From assembly GCA_015491615.1 (NCBI GenBank), contig WFVN01000211.1:1-6860 (forward strand): a stretch of 6,860 nucleotides of DNA. The letters are read 5' to 3'. The position numbers were made by a program, and so were the translations under genes. Below, in pieces: positions 1-5,389 of this stretch. The notes beneath the pieces are model-generated. The model was not told the origin of the DNA. It worked only from the letters and a program-made list of their open reading frames with translations, and ran no database searches. Within the stretch, counting starts at the first letter, position 1. Every line of letters begins with the position of its first letter. The DNA is from Gammaproteobacteria bacterium (GTDB taxonomy: Bacteria; Pseudomonadota; Gammaproteobacteria; S012-40).

Positions 1-882
1 GTATTGGCGGGCGAATTCCAGCAACTCGTGCATGGCCCGCTGGCGGAACTTCTGTTTCTGGTGGACAAAGGAGAAGGGGCGTTCCAGGGGCGGATCCAGG
101 GGGATGGCCTTCAGGGTCCCCAGGCGGATCTCCTTGCCCAGGGTGGCGCGCGAGAGGATGGTGATGCCGATGCCGGCCTCCACCGCCCCTTTGATGGCCT
201 CGGGGCTGCCCAGCTCCATGATCACGTCTAGCTGGTTGCGGTTGATGCCCACCGACTCGAAGTATTCCAGGATCACCTCACGCGTGCCCGAGCCCTCCTC
301 GCGGCAGATGTAGGGGTGGCCGAGGAGATCGTGGGGGGAGACCACCTCCCGCTCGGCAAGGGGGTGGTTGGGCGGCACCACCGCCACCAGTTGATCCATC
401 TGGCACAGCTCCACCGCCAGGTTCTTGTTGCCCACCGGCGCCTCCACCACCCCCAGGTCGATGACATTGTTCTCCACCATGCGCACGATGCCTTCGGTAT
501 TGGAGACCTTCAGGCGCACGCTCACCTCGGGATACTTGTGTTTGAAGTCACCCAGGAGGGCGGGGAGCATGTATTCGGCGATGGTGGTGCTGGCGCCGAG
601 GATGAGCACGCCGCTCACCTCGCCGGTGAGCTCGCGCACGGCGTTGTCCATCTCCGCGTAGAGGGTGAAGATCTGGTCGGCGTATTCGTACACCCGCCTG
701 CCCGCCTCGGTGAGGCTGATGCGGTTGTGGGTGCGGTCGAACAGGCGGGTGTTGAAATACTCTTCCAACTGGCGCACCTGGAAAGTCACCGCCGGCTGGG
801 TCATGTGCAAGGTCTCCGCCGCCTTGGTGAAACTAAGGAGTTGAGCGACGGTGTGGAAGACTTGCAATCTGCGATCGGCCAT
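1..882 (-). CDS. LysR-family transcriptional regulator (CysL/CbbR-like), C-terminus cut by window edge
   Basis: The gene reads from ATG at 882 leftward and stays open to base 1, giving 294 residues with no stop. LysR proteins are usually about 300 aa, so only a few C-terminal residues are missing. Residues 1-60 form the winged-helix DNA-binding domain: LQVFHTVAQLLSFTKAAE, then MTQPAVTFQVRQLEE (27-41) and LFDRTHNRISLTEAG (48-61). A linker helix follows. Residues about 92-294 are the periplasmic-binding-protein-like effector domain, with GASTTIAEYMLP (97-107) and EEGSGTREVI (195-204). Those motifs resemble the CysL/CbbR side of the family, which responds to small anions or metabolites; the effector here cannot be read. 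A GGGGTGAGG stretch upstream of the ATG can serve as ribosome binding site. The gene is divergent from the TM2 gene across an 84-bp gap containing a dyad, the usual place for LysR autoregulation. Family assignment is firm; the regulon is unknown. Confidence 0.95.
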   Translation of the reverse strand, partial: MADRRLQVFHTVAQLLSFTKAAETLHMTQPAVTFQVRQLEEYFNTRLFDRTHNRISLTEAGRRVYEYADQIFTLYAEMDNAVRELTGEVSGVLILGASTTIAEYMLPALLGDFKHKYPEVSVRLKVSNTEGIVRMVENNVIDLGVVEAPVGNKNLAVELCQMDQLVAVVPPNHPLAEREVVSPHDLLGHPYICREEGSGTREVILEYFESVGINRNQLDVIMELGSPEAIKGAVEAGIGITILSRATLGKEIRLGTLKAIPLDPPLERPFSFVHQKQKFRQRAMHELLEFARQY

Positions 883-929
883 GGCCCTCACCCCAAACGC
901 TATTTATAAAACCCATTCATGAACTTAAT

Positions 930-953
930 CATAACGGGAATATTAGCGTTATG
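930..953. promoter_or_regulatory. 24-bp imperfect palindrome, candidate LysR operator
   Basis: The arms CATAACG (930-936) and CGTTATG (947-953) are perfect inverted repeats. The centre, AATATT (939-944), is itself a palindrome on the same axis, so only two base pairs (937/946 and 938/945) break the symmetry. A second short palindrome, TTCATGAA, lies at 916-923. The site is in the AT-rich 84-bp gap between the divergent LysR and TM2 genes. A dyad with AT-rich ends and T-N11-A-like spacing is typical of LysR-type binding sites. Binding by the adjacent regulator is inferred. Confidence 0.55.
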
Positions 954-960
954 CTATGCT
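950..960 (+). promoter_or_regulatory. Candidate -10 element(s) for the TM2 gene
   Basis: TATGCT occurs twice in overlapping succession (950-955 and 955-960), just before the start codon at 967. Use of the first would start transcription around 961-963, leaving only a few bases of leader. That fits the lack of a Shine-Dalgarno sequence before this gene. No convincing -35 box is visible, so the promoter may need an activator. The first copy overlaps the right arm of the dyad at 930-953. Confidence 0.3.
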
Positions 961-966
961 CGCCCC

Positions 967-1524
967 ATGCAAGACCGATGGCAACGGTTGGATTTGGAAG
1001 GCGGTGGCCTCCAGGCCGCCAACCAGGCCTTCGTGGCGCGCATGAAGCGCCGTCCGCTGGCCTATTTCCTGTGGCTGTTCTTCCCCCTGGGGGCGCATCG
1101 GACCTACCTGGACGACCGCCGCGGGGCGCTCGCCTACGGCGCCGCCACCGCCCTCGCCCTCCTCGCTCACTTGGCCGGCTTCCCGCGCTTGGCGTTGGGG
1201 GTCCTGGCCCTGGAGGGGCTCGCCGCCCTCATCGACCTGTGGTGGATCGACCGGCGCGTCACCGAGCGCAACAAGGCCCTGCGCATGGCGGTGAGCCTCG
1301 GCATCGGCGCCGCGCCGCCCGAGGGGTTCCAGGGGCGGGAGGTGGATCTGGAGGCGGAGCTGGACCGCTACCGGCGCCTCAAGGAACGGGAACGCCCAGC
1401 GGAAAGGGAAGTGGACCGCGAGGGCTCCCTGGGCGGCCAGCACGTCCCCAGTTTCCGCGAGCAGGAGCGCCTCCTGCGCGAACTGGCCAAACGCCGGGCC
1501 GAGGCCCAACGCCCCGAAGACTGA
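967..1524 (+). CDS. TM2-domain-like small membrane protein
   Basis: This is a 185-aa protein of unknown function. Residues 28-97 look like a TM2 domain, two membrane segments joined by a short loop. The first segment, AYFLWLFFPLGAHRTYLDD (32-50), carries the family's hallmark GAHR-x-YL motif. Hydrophobic helices follow at about 53-72 and 74-95, ending in IDLWWIDRRVTERN. Residues about 125-185 are highly charged (Arg/Glu-rich) and probably form a cytoplasmic helix or coiled coil, longer than in minimal TM2 proteins. The start at 967 is preferred over an in-frame ATG at 919. The upstream codons would run through the intergenic dyad and promoter, and neither start has a clear Shine-Dalgarno sequence. 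The gene is divergent from the LysR gene and ends 15 bp before the stop of the convergent aldo/keto reductase gene. It could be controlled by the LysR protein. Confidence 0.8.
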   Translation: MQDRWQRLDLEGGGLQAANQAFVARMKRRPLAYFLWLFFPLGAHRTYLDDRRGALAYGAATALALLAHLAGFPRLALGVLALEGLAALIDLWWIDRRVTERNKALRMAVSLGIGAAPPEGFQGREVDLEAELDRYRRLKERERPAEREVDREGSLGGQHVPSFREQERLLRELAKRRAEAQRPED

Positions 1525-1539
1525 CCCGCCGTTTCGCCC

Positions 1540-2682
1540 TCAGGCCCGTTGGTAGAGGGTGAGATAGGCCTGGGTGGACAGGGGCGGGCGGGCGGCGACG
1601 GCGAGGAGGTCGTCCAGGTGGCGGCGCCGGCCGAGGCCCACCAGGGCGGTGCCGAGGCCGGGGGTGGAGCGGACGAACTGGATGGCCCGCTGGGCCGGAC
1701 TGGCCAGCTCGGGGGTGAGGTCCTCCAGGGCCGGCGGGGTGGGCCCCTGAGCCAGGCGCCCCTTGCCCAGGGTGTGGGAGCCCATGACGTAGATGCGTAG
1801 TTGGTAGGCGGCCTGCAGGGTGGAGGCGACGTTGCCCTGGCCGGTGGCCTGGTTGAAGCGGGTGAAGCCTTCGGTCATGGCCAGGTTGAAGGGCATTTGC
1901 ACGAGGGCGAAGTGGTGGCGGGCGCCCTCCCCCGCCACCGCCTTCGCGGCCTTCTCCGCCAGGCCCAGTTGCGAGGTGAGGGAGGTGAAGCGAGGGTCGT
2001 CGGTGGCCACCCGCAGGGCGTCGAAGGTGGCCAGGCCGTACCAACGCAGGCGCCCTTCCTGTACCGCCCGTTCCAGGCGTTCGTACACCGCCTCCAGGCG
2101 CTGGTAGGTGGCCTCCTTGCCGATGCGCGGGAAGTGGATCTCCGGCTGGTCCACGAGGAAGGCGTCCAGGGTCTCCACGCCCATGAGGCGGCGGGAGAGT
2201 TCCAGTTGGTACTCGATGTAGTCCGGGGCGAGGCAGTGCACCCCTTGGGCGATGTCGTCGATGTCGGCCAGGCCCTCGCGCACGATGCGCTCGCGGATCC
2301 AATCCTCCGGGTCTTCCGGGCGCCCTTCGTGCCAGGTGATGAAGCCGCCCTTGGAGACCAGGAACATCGCCTCGCGGGGGACGCCGTCGAGGACCGCCGA
2401 GCGCACCCCGGTGCCCACCGCTGCCAGGGCACGGCCATAGCGGTAGTGGGCGGCGGTGTCCACCACGTTGATGCCGGCGCGCAGGGCGTCGGCGACGATG
2501 CGCCCCACCGCCTGGTCGGTTTCCGGGTCGGCGCCGCCGGAGAAGGTGCCCACCCCCAGGGAGCTGAGGCGGATGCGGGTCTTGTTGAACTCGCTGAAGT
2601 GCTCCGCCGGCAGCCGCTCGCCGTGCCGGCGGGCGTATGCTCGGGTGGCCTCGGGGGTGGCGTGTCCGGGGATCAGTCGCAT
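1540..2682 (-). CDS. Aldo/keto reductase family protein with altered catalytic tetrad
   Basis: This 380-aa protein has the (beta/alpha)8 fold of NADPH-dependent aldo/keto reductases, which normally reduce aldehydes or ketones in the cytoplasm. Residues 1-40 are an N-terminal extension (MRLIPGHATPEATRAYARRH). The barrel starts at RLSSLGVGTFSGG (38-50). Tetrad residues Asp75 (VVDTA) and Tyr80 are present, and Lys111 sits in LVSKGGF. Where relatives have the catalytic His in an LHNPE-type motif, this protein reads DAFLVDQPEIHF (173-184), so His aligns with Asp178. The C-terminal QFVRSTPGLGTALVGL (335-350) matches the cofactor-binding end of the fold. It is the last gene of a three-gene operon, 4 bp after the deacetylase stop, with ribosome binding site AGGTGA at 2692-2687 inside the end of that gene. 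The substrate is unknown. The tetrad change could mean altered chemistry or a non-reductase role. Confidence 0.93.
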   Translation of the reverse strand: MRLIPGHATPEATRAYARRHGERLPAEHFSEFNKTRIRLSSLGVGTFSGGADPETDQAVGRIVADALRAGINVVDTAAHYRYGRALAAVGTGVRSAVLDGVPREAMFLVSKGGFITWHEGRPEDPEDWIRERIVREGLADIDDIAQGVHCLAPDYIEYQLELSRRLMGVETLDAFLVDQPEIHFPRIGKEATYQRLEAVYERLERAVQEGRLRWYGLATFDALRVATDDPRFTSLTSQLGLAEKAAKAVAGEGARHHFALVQMPFNLAMTEGFTRFNQATGQGNVASTLQAAYQLRIYVMGSHTLGKGRLAQGPTPPALEDLTPELASPAQRAIQFVRSTPGLGTALVGLGRRRHLDDLLAVAARPPLSTQAYLTLYQRA

Positions 2683-2686
2683 GGGG

Positions 2687-3817
2687 TCACCTGAGCAGGG
2701 GGTGTTCGTTCAACAGGCGCCGGCGGACCTCGACCACCTCGGGGCGCACGGGACCGCCGTGGGGGCCCTCCAGGCGGGTGCGGTAGAGGGTCTCCACCCA
2801 GGCGGGGTCCTGGTCCTCGTCGTCCCAGTCCACCGCCCGCAGCAGGTCGCGCCCCGCGGGCGGCAGGTCCTCGGGCAGGTCACGACCGCTGAGGAGGGCC
2901 CAGACGCCGGTCCAGGCGCGGGCGAGGAGGATGGGGTGGTAACCGCCGCCGCCGAGGACCAACAGGCGCGGGGCGTCGGCCACCACCCGCGCCTCCGTCG
3001 CCAGAAAGCCGCGGGTGCTCACCGAGAGCTTGCCCAGGGGGTCCCCCTGGATGATGTCGGTGCCCGCCTGGAGGACCACCGCGTCCGGGCGAAAGCGCTC
3101 CAGCAGGCGCTCCCACAGGGGTTCGAAAAGGGCGCGGTATTCGTCGTCGTGCACCCCGCGCGGTAGGGGCGCGTTCACCACCTGGCCCGTCCCGCCGGTC
3201 TCCTCCAGTGCCCCGCCCACGAAGGGGTAGGCGTAGTCGGTGTCCATGTGCAGGGAGACGAGGGCGACGCGGGGGTCGTCATCGAAGGCGGGCACCACGC
3301 CGTCCGGGTAGTGGGCGTCGATGTCCAGGTAGAGGACGCGCAGGTCCTCGGCGAGCAGGCGCTGGATGCCCAGGACCACGTCGTTGATGAGGCAGAAGCC
3401 CTGCGCCCGCCCGGGCTGGCCGTGGTGCATGCCGCCGGCGGGGTTGAAGGCGCGCTCGCCCCGCAGGACGGCCTCCGCCCCCTGGACGCTGCCGCCGGCG
3501 GCGAGGGCGGGCAGGTGGAAGTACTGGGGGAACCAGGGGTTCTCCAGGGTGCCGAGGCCGAAGCGGCGGCGGGCCTCGTCGTCCACCCGCCCGTGGTCCT
3601 GGGCGTGGCGCAGGGCCTCCAGGTAATCACGTTCGTGGAAACCGGCCAGTTCCTCGGGGCTCGCCTCGCGGGCGGGGAGGAATTCGTCCGCCGTGAGGGC
3701 CCCGTAGGCGTCGATGAGGTCCCAGGTCAGCGGCACGCGGGGCACGCGCAGAGGGTGGTTCTCCCCGAAGTGGTGGCCGCGGAAGTCGGGGGAGGCGATG
3801 AAGCGGGCGCGGGGCAT
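2687..3817 (-). CDS. Histone deacetylase family (AcuC-like) zinc deacetylase
   Basis: This 376-aa protein belongs to the arginase/deacetylase superfamily, whose bacterial members remove acyl groups from lysines (AcuC), polyamines or other amides. The N-terminus HPLRVPRVPLTWDLIDAYG (21-39) resembles AcuC. The paired catalytic histidines are His131 and His132 in GGMHHGQP, followed by QGFCLINDVVLGI (139-151). Zinc ligands are Asp167 and His169 in LDIDAHYPDGV, and Asp254 in QAGTDIIQGDPLG. The relay aspartates Asp165 and Asp172 and the transition-state Tyr293 (GGGGYH) are also present, so the enzyme should be active. The usual HHGDG reads HYPDG here. Its start shares one base with the stop of the 128-aa gene upstream (TGATG), so translation is probably coupled. 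An aldo/keto reductase gene follows 4 bp later. The class is certain; the substrate is not. Confidence 0.95.
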   Translation of the reverse strand: MPRARFIASPDFRGHHFGENHPLRVPRVPLTWDLIDAYGALTADEFLPAREASPEELAGFHERDYLEALRHAQDHGRVDDEARRRFGLGTLENPWFPQYFHLPALAAGGSVQGAEAVLRGERAFNPAGGMHHGQPGRAQGFCLINDVVLGIQRLLAEDLRVLYLDIDAHYPDGVVPAFDDDPRVALVSLHMDTDYAYPFVGGALEETGGTGQVVNAPLPRGVHDDEYRALFEPLWERLLERFRPDAVVLQAGTDIIQGDPLGKLSVSTRGFLATEARVVADAPRLLVLGGGGYHPILLARAWTGVWALLSGRDLPEDLPPAGRDLLRAVDWDDEDQDPAWVETLYRTRLEGPHGGPVRPEVVEVRRRLLNEHPLLR

Positions 3818-4203
3818 CAGTCAGCCAGGTCCATCTGTTCCAGGCGCGAGCGCAGGTAGAGGTGGATGTGGGCGGCGGTGCGGGCGGCCATGCGCGCCGG
3901 CTGCGCGGGCAGGGTGTCCTCGCGCCCGGCGGCGAGGCAGTTCTGGTAGTAGATCAGTTCGCGCACGTTGTCGCGTACGGCGTTGAGGCTCGGGTCGCCC
4001 TTGAGGAAGGCGCGCAGCAGGCCGAGGAGATCGTCGCCGGTCAGTTCCTGGCCCTTGGCAGTGCGGGCATAGTGGCGCAGCAGGTCGGCGGTGAGGGCGA
4101 GGGCCTCGTCCAGGATCTCGGGAAAATCGGGGTCCGCTTCCCGCGCGCGCCGCTCCAGGGCCTGCACCCGTTCGTCGAGGGTTTCCAGATCGATTTTATT
4201 CAT
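3817..4203 (-). CDS. Uncharacterised 128-aa helical protein, first gene of the deacetylase operon
   Basis: I do not recognise this family. The 128-aa product is soluble and predicted mostly helical. It starts with a charged helix, LETLDERVQALERRARE (6-22), followed by PEILDEALALTADLLRHYAR (28-47). A segment with LTGDDLLGLLRAFLKGD (54-70) and VRELIYYQNCLAA (80-92) comes next. The C-terminal helix is MAARTAAHIHLYLRSRLEQM (105-124), with one Cys at 89. No signal peptide, membrane segment or metal motif is visible. The start at 4203 is supported by AAGG eight bases upstream and by the promoter-like gap beyond it. Its stop overlaps the deacetylase start by one base. It is therefore likely a partner, adaptor or regulator in the deacetylase/aldo-keto reductase operon. 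That role rests on position only. Confidence 0.75.
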   Translation of the reverse strand: MNKIDLETLDERVQALERRAREADPDFPEILDEALALTADLLRHYARTAKGQELTGDDLLGLLRAFLKGDPSLNAVRDNVRELIYYQNCLAAGREDTLPAQPARMAARTAAHIHLYLRSRLEQMDLAD

Positions 4204-4281
4204 CTATCAAGCCTTTTAAATGGATTTCTGGCGTGTTCGATATAAGATGACCGAACCATTCCCCGTATCGAGGAATTTCGC
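4204..4281. promoter_or_regulatory. Divergent promoter region
   Basis: This 78-bp AT-richer gap separates the minus-strand deacetylase operon from the plus-strand 104-aa gene. An AT block at 4239-4248 (GATATAAGAT) can act as a -10 box on either strand: TATAAG at 4241-4246 on plus, TTATAT at 4245-4240 on minus. It is bracketed by the inverted repeat GTTCG (4235-4239) and CGAAC (4252-4256), a possible operator. No good -35 box was found for either direction. AGGA at 4271-4274 is a well-placed ribosome binding site, seven bases before the ATG at 4282. Confidence 0.5.
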
Positions 4282-4596
4282 ATGAAAATCAAATTCGTCC
4301 AGTTGAACGGCCTGGTCTACAACCCGAATCGCGATCCCCAGCCCTATCGCCGCCTGCCGGGCAAACCCTTCTCCATCCGCGCGGCCATCGAGGGCCAGGG
4401 TTCGGCCACCGCCTATCTGCTCATCGACGGGGAGCGCCACTGCGAGAAGACGGTCTCCCTGCCTGGTTACTACGACTGCGAAATCGCCTTCGATACGCCC
4501 GGGGCGCGGGCGGCGGAGCTGGTGGTGGAACAGAACGGTGAACAGCTCACCGAGTTCCTGCTCCTGGATGTGGAGGCGCACGCCTGGGTCGGCTGA
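4282..4596 (+). CDS. Uncharacterised 104-aa, probably beta-rich protein
   Basis: I do not recognise this family. The product is 104 aa, has no signal peptide or membrane segment, and looks like a small beta sandwich. Alternating hydrophobic strands occur at KIKFVQLNGLVY (2-13), FSIRAAIEG (30-38), TAYLLIDGERH (43-53), KTVSLPGYYDCEIAF (56-70) and ARAAELVVEQNG (75-86), ending in EFLLLDVEAHAWVG (91-104). Two cysteines (54 and 66) flank the turn LPGYYD and might pair or bind a ligand. AGGA seven bases before the ATG gives a good ribosome binding site. It stands alone on the plus strand, divergent from the deacetylase operon and convergent with the radical SAM operon, with 14 bp to the opposing stop. 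Its coding pattern matches its neighbours, so it is probably real and native. A fold comparison would be the best route to a function. Confidence 0.75.
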   Translation: MKIKFVQLNGLVYNPNRDPQPYRRLPGKPFSIRAAIEGQGSATAYLLIDGERHCEKTVSLPGYYDCEIAFDTPGARAAELVVEQNGEQLTEFLLLDVEAHAWVG

Positions 4597-4614
4597 GGCC
4601 GGCCCCGGGCTCAG
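4593..4614. terminator. Short hairpin between convergent genes, possible weak bidirectional terminator
   Basis: CTGAG (4593-4597) pairs with CTCAG (4610-4614), and the GC-rich interior pairs further after one G-G mismatch (4598/4609). The stem contains the stop codons of both convergent genes, which pair with each other. No run of T follows on either strand, so a classical intrinsic terminator is not supported. The structure may only reflect the packing of the two gene ends. Confidence 0.3.
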
Positions 4615-4994
4615 AAGAAACCCTCGGCGATGCGGGGGAGCATCTCCAACAGTTCCTCCCGGCCGAAGGCGCGGTCGGCGCGCGCGGCGATGGCCTCGCC
4701 GCGCAGCGTTTCGTCCCCGCCCACGCAGAACACCGGTAGGTTGATCTGGTGTTCCAGGCGCAACATCTCCAGGACCTCCAGGGGGTCATAGGCCCCCTGC
4801 CCTTCCAGGTCGAGGACCATGAAGCGGTAGAGGAGCAGCTCGTGCCAAGGGCCGAGGGCCTCCGGATCCGCCCCCCCTTCCACGTCCCAGTCCGCCGGCA
4901 GACGGTCGCGGACGGCCGCCGCCAGGCCCGCATCCGGGCTCATCACCAAGACCCGCCGGCGCAGGCGGTCGGCAATGGTGGGCCCGCCGCTCAT
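4611..4994 (-). CDS. Degenerate response-regulator receiver-like protein (127 aa)
   Basis: The 127-aa product has the length and pattern of a stand-alone CheY-like receiver domain. Strand 1 is RRVLVMSPDAGLA (13-25). Strand 3 with the possible phosphoacceptor Asp62 is FMVLDLEGQG (58-67). Strand 4 is LPVFCVGGDET (86-96), and a last region reads ADRAFGREELLEML (106-119). Normal receivers have an acidic pair after strand 1, a Thr/Ser after strand 4 and a Lys-Pro after strand 5. Here the first is SPD, GG replaces the Thr/Ser position and FG replaces Lys-Pro. It is therefore probably a pseudo-receiver that does not use ordinary phosphorylation. Its ATG overlaps the upstream TGA by four bases (ATGA) with no strong ribosome binding site, so it is probably translated by coupling. 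It is the last gene of the radical SAM operon. The fold call is moderate; the function is unknown. Confidence 0.75.
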   Translation of the reverse strand: MSGGPTIADRLRRRVLVMSPDAGLAAAVRDRLPADWDVEGGADPEALGPWHELLLYRFMVLDLEGQGAYDPLEVLEMLRLEHQINLPVFCVGGDETLRGEAIAARADRAFGREELLEMLPRIAEGFF

Positions 4995-5389
4995 TCTTTC
5001 GATTCGCCCTCGTCCGGGCGGTAGAAGTGCTGGAAGTAGAAGTCCCGCTGGTTCAGTTCCTGATAGAGACGCGCCCGTTCCTGCACCCCCTGCTCCAGGA
5101 TCTTGATGAGGGCCTGGGCCTGTTCGCCATCGACGATGTGCATGCGCCCGGCCAGCTCCTGCTCCACGTGCACCAGGTGGGCGGCCAGGCCGTCGGGCTC
5201 CTCGGCGTAGAGGAGCATGGCGCGACAGTCCGGGTCCTGGGGGTCCAGGGGCTGGAGGACCACCTTCCCCAACCAGGCCAGGCGGGCGATCTGGTTGAAC
5301 TGGTTGATGTCGAACTTGACGCCCGCCTTGTACTTGCGCAGCTCGTTCTTGATGCTGCCGAGGTCGGTGACCTTGATGGATTTCTTCAT
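4991..5389 (-). CDS. Uncharacterised 132-aa protein between radical SAM and receiver-like genes
   Basis: I do not recognise this family. The 132-aa product starts with a basic stretch (MKKSIKVTDLGSIKNELRKYKAGVKF; Lys/Arg-rich in 1-25). A mixed alpha/beta region follows with FNQIARLAWLGKVVLQPL (31-48) and CRAMLLYAEE (55-64). The second half is helical: GLAAHLVHVEQELAGRMHIV (67-86) and EQAQALIKILEQGVQERARLYQELNQ (89-114), then an aromatic FYFQHFY (117-123) and an acidic tail. There is one Cys (55) and no signal or membrane segment. The ATG at 5389 shares one base with the radical SAM stop (TGATG), and AGGA lies about six bases upstream. A longer in-frame start upstream would overlap the radical SAM gene heavily and is not credible. 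Tight coupling suggests a partner of the radical SAM enzyme or its substrate protein, by position only. Confidence 0.75.
   Translation of the reverse strand: MKKSIKVTDLGSIKNELRKYKAGVKFDINQFNQIARLAWLGKVVLQPLDPQDPDCRAMLLYAEEPDGLAAHLVHVEQELAGRMHIVDGEQAQALIKILEQGVQERARLYQELNQRDFYFQHFYRPDEGESKE

Noticed and set aside
316..909. Plus-strand 197-codon frame over the LysR gene
   Set aside because: It is a His/Val-rich antisense shadow of a clear LysR gene and carries no recognisable domain.
919..966. Upstream ATG at 919 as start of the TM2 protein
   Set aside because: The extra 16 codons run through the dyad and -10 elements and have no ribosome binding site.
1525..1539. Possible terminator between the convergent TM2 and aldo/keto reductase genes
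   Set aside because: The 15-bp gap has no inverted repeat or T-run on either strand.
1379..2302. Minus-strand 307-codon frame overlapping the aldo/keto reductase
   Set aside because: It is extremely Pro/Arg/Gly-rich, out of frame with a well-supported enzyme, and crosses the end of the TM2 gene.
1801..2694. Plus-strand 297-codon frame antisense to the aldo/keto reductase
   Set aside because: It is Gly/Val/His-rich with no motif, as expected from high-GC codon bias on the opposite strand.
3248..3859. Plus-strand 203-codon frame antisense to the deacetylase
   Set aside because: It is a compositional shadow. The minus strand holds all the deacetylase catalytic motifs.
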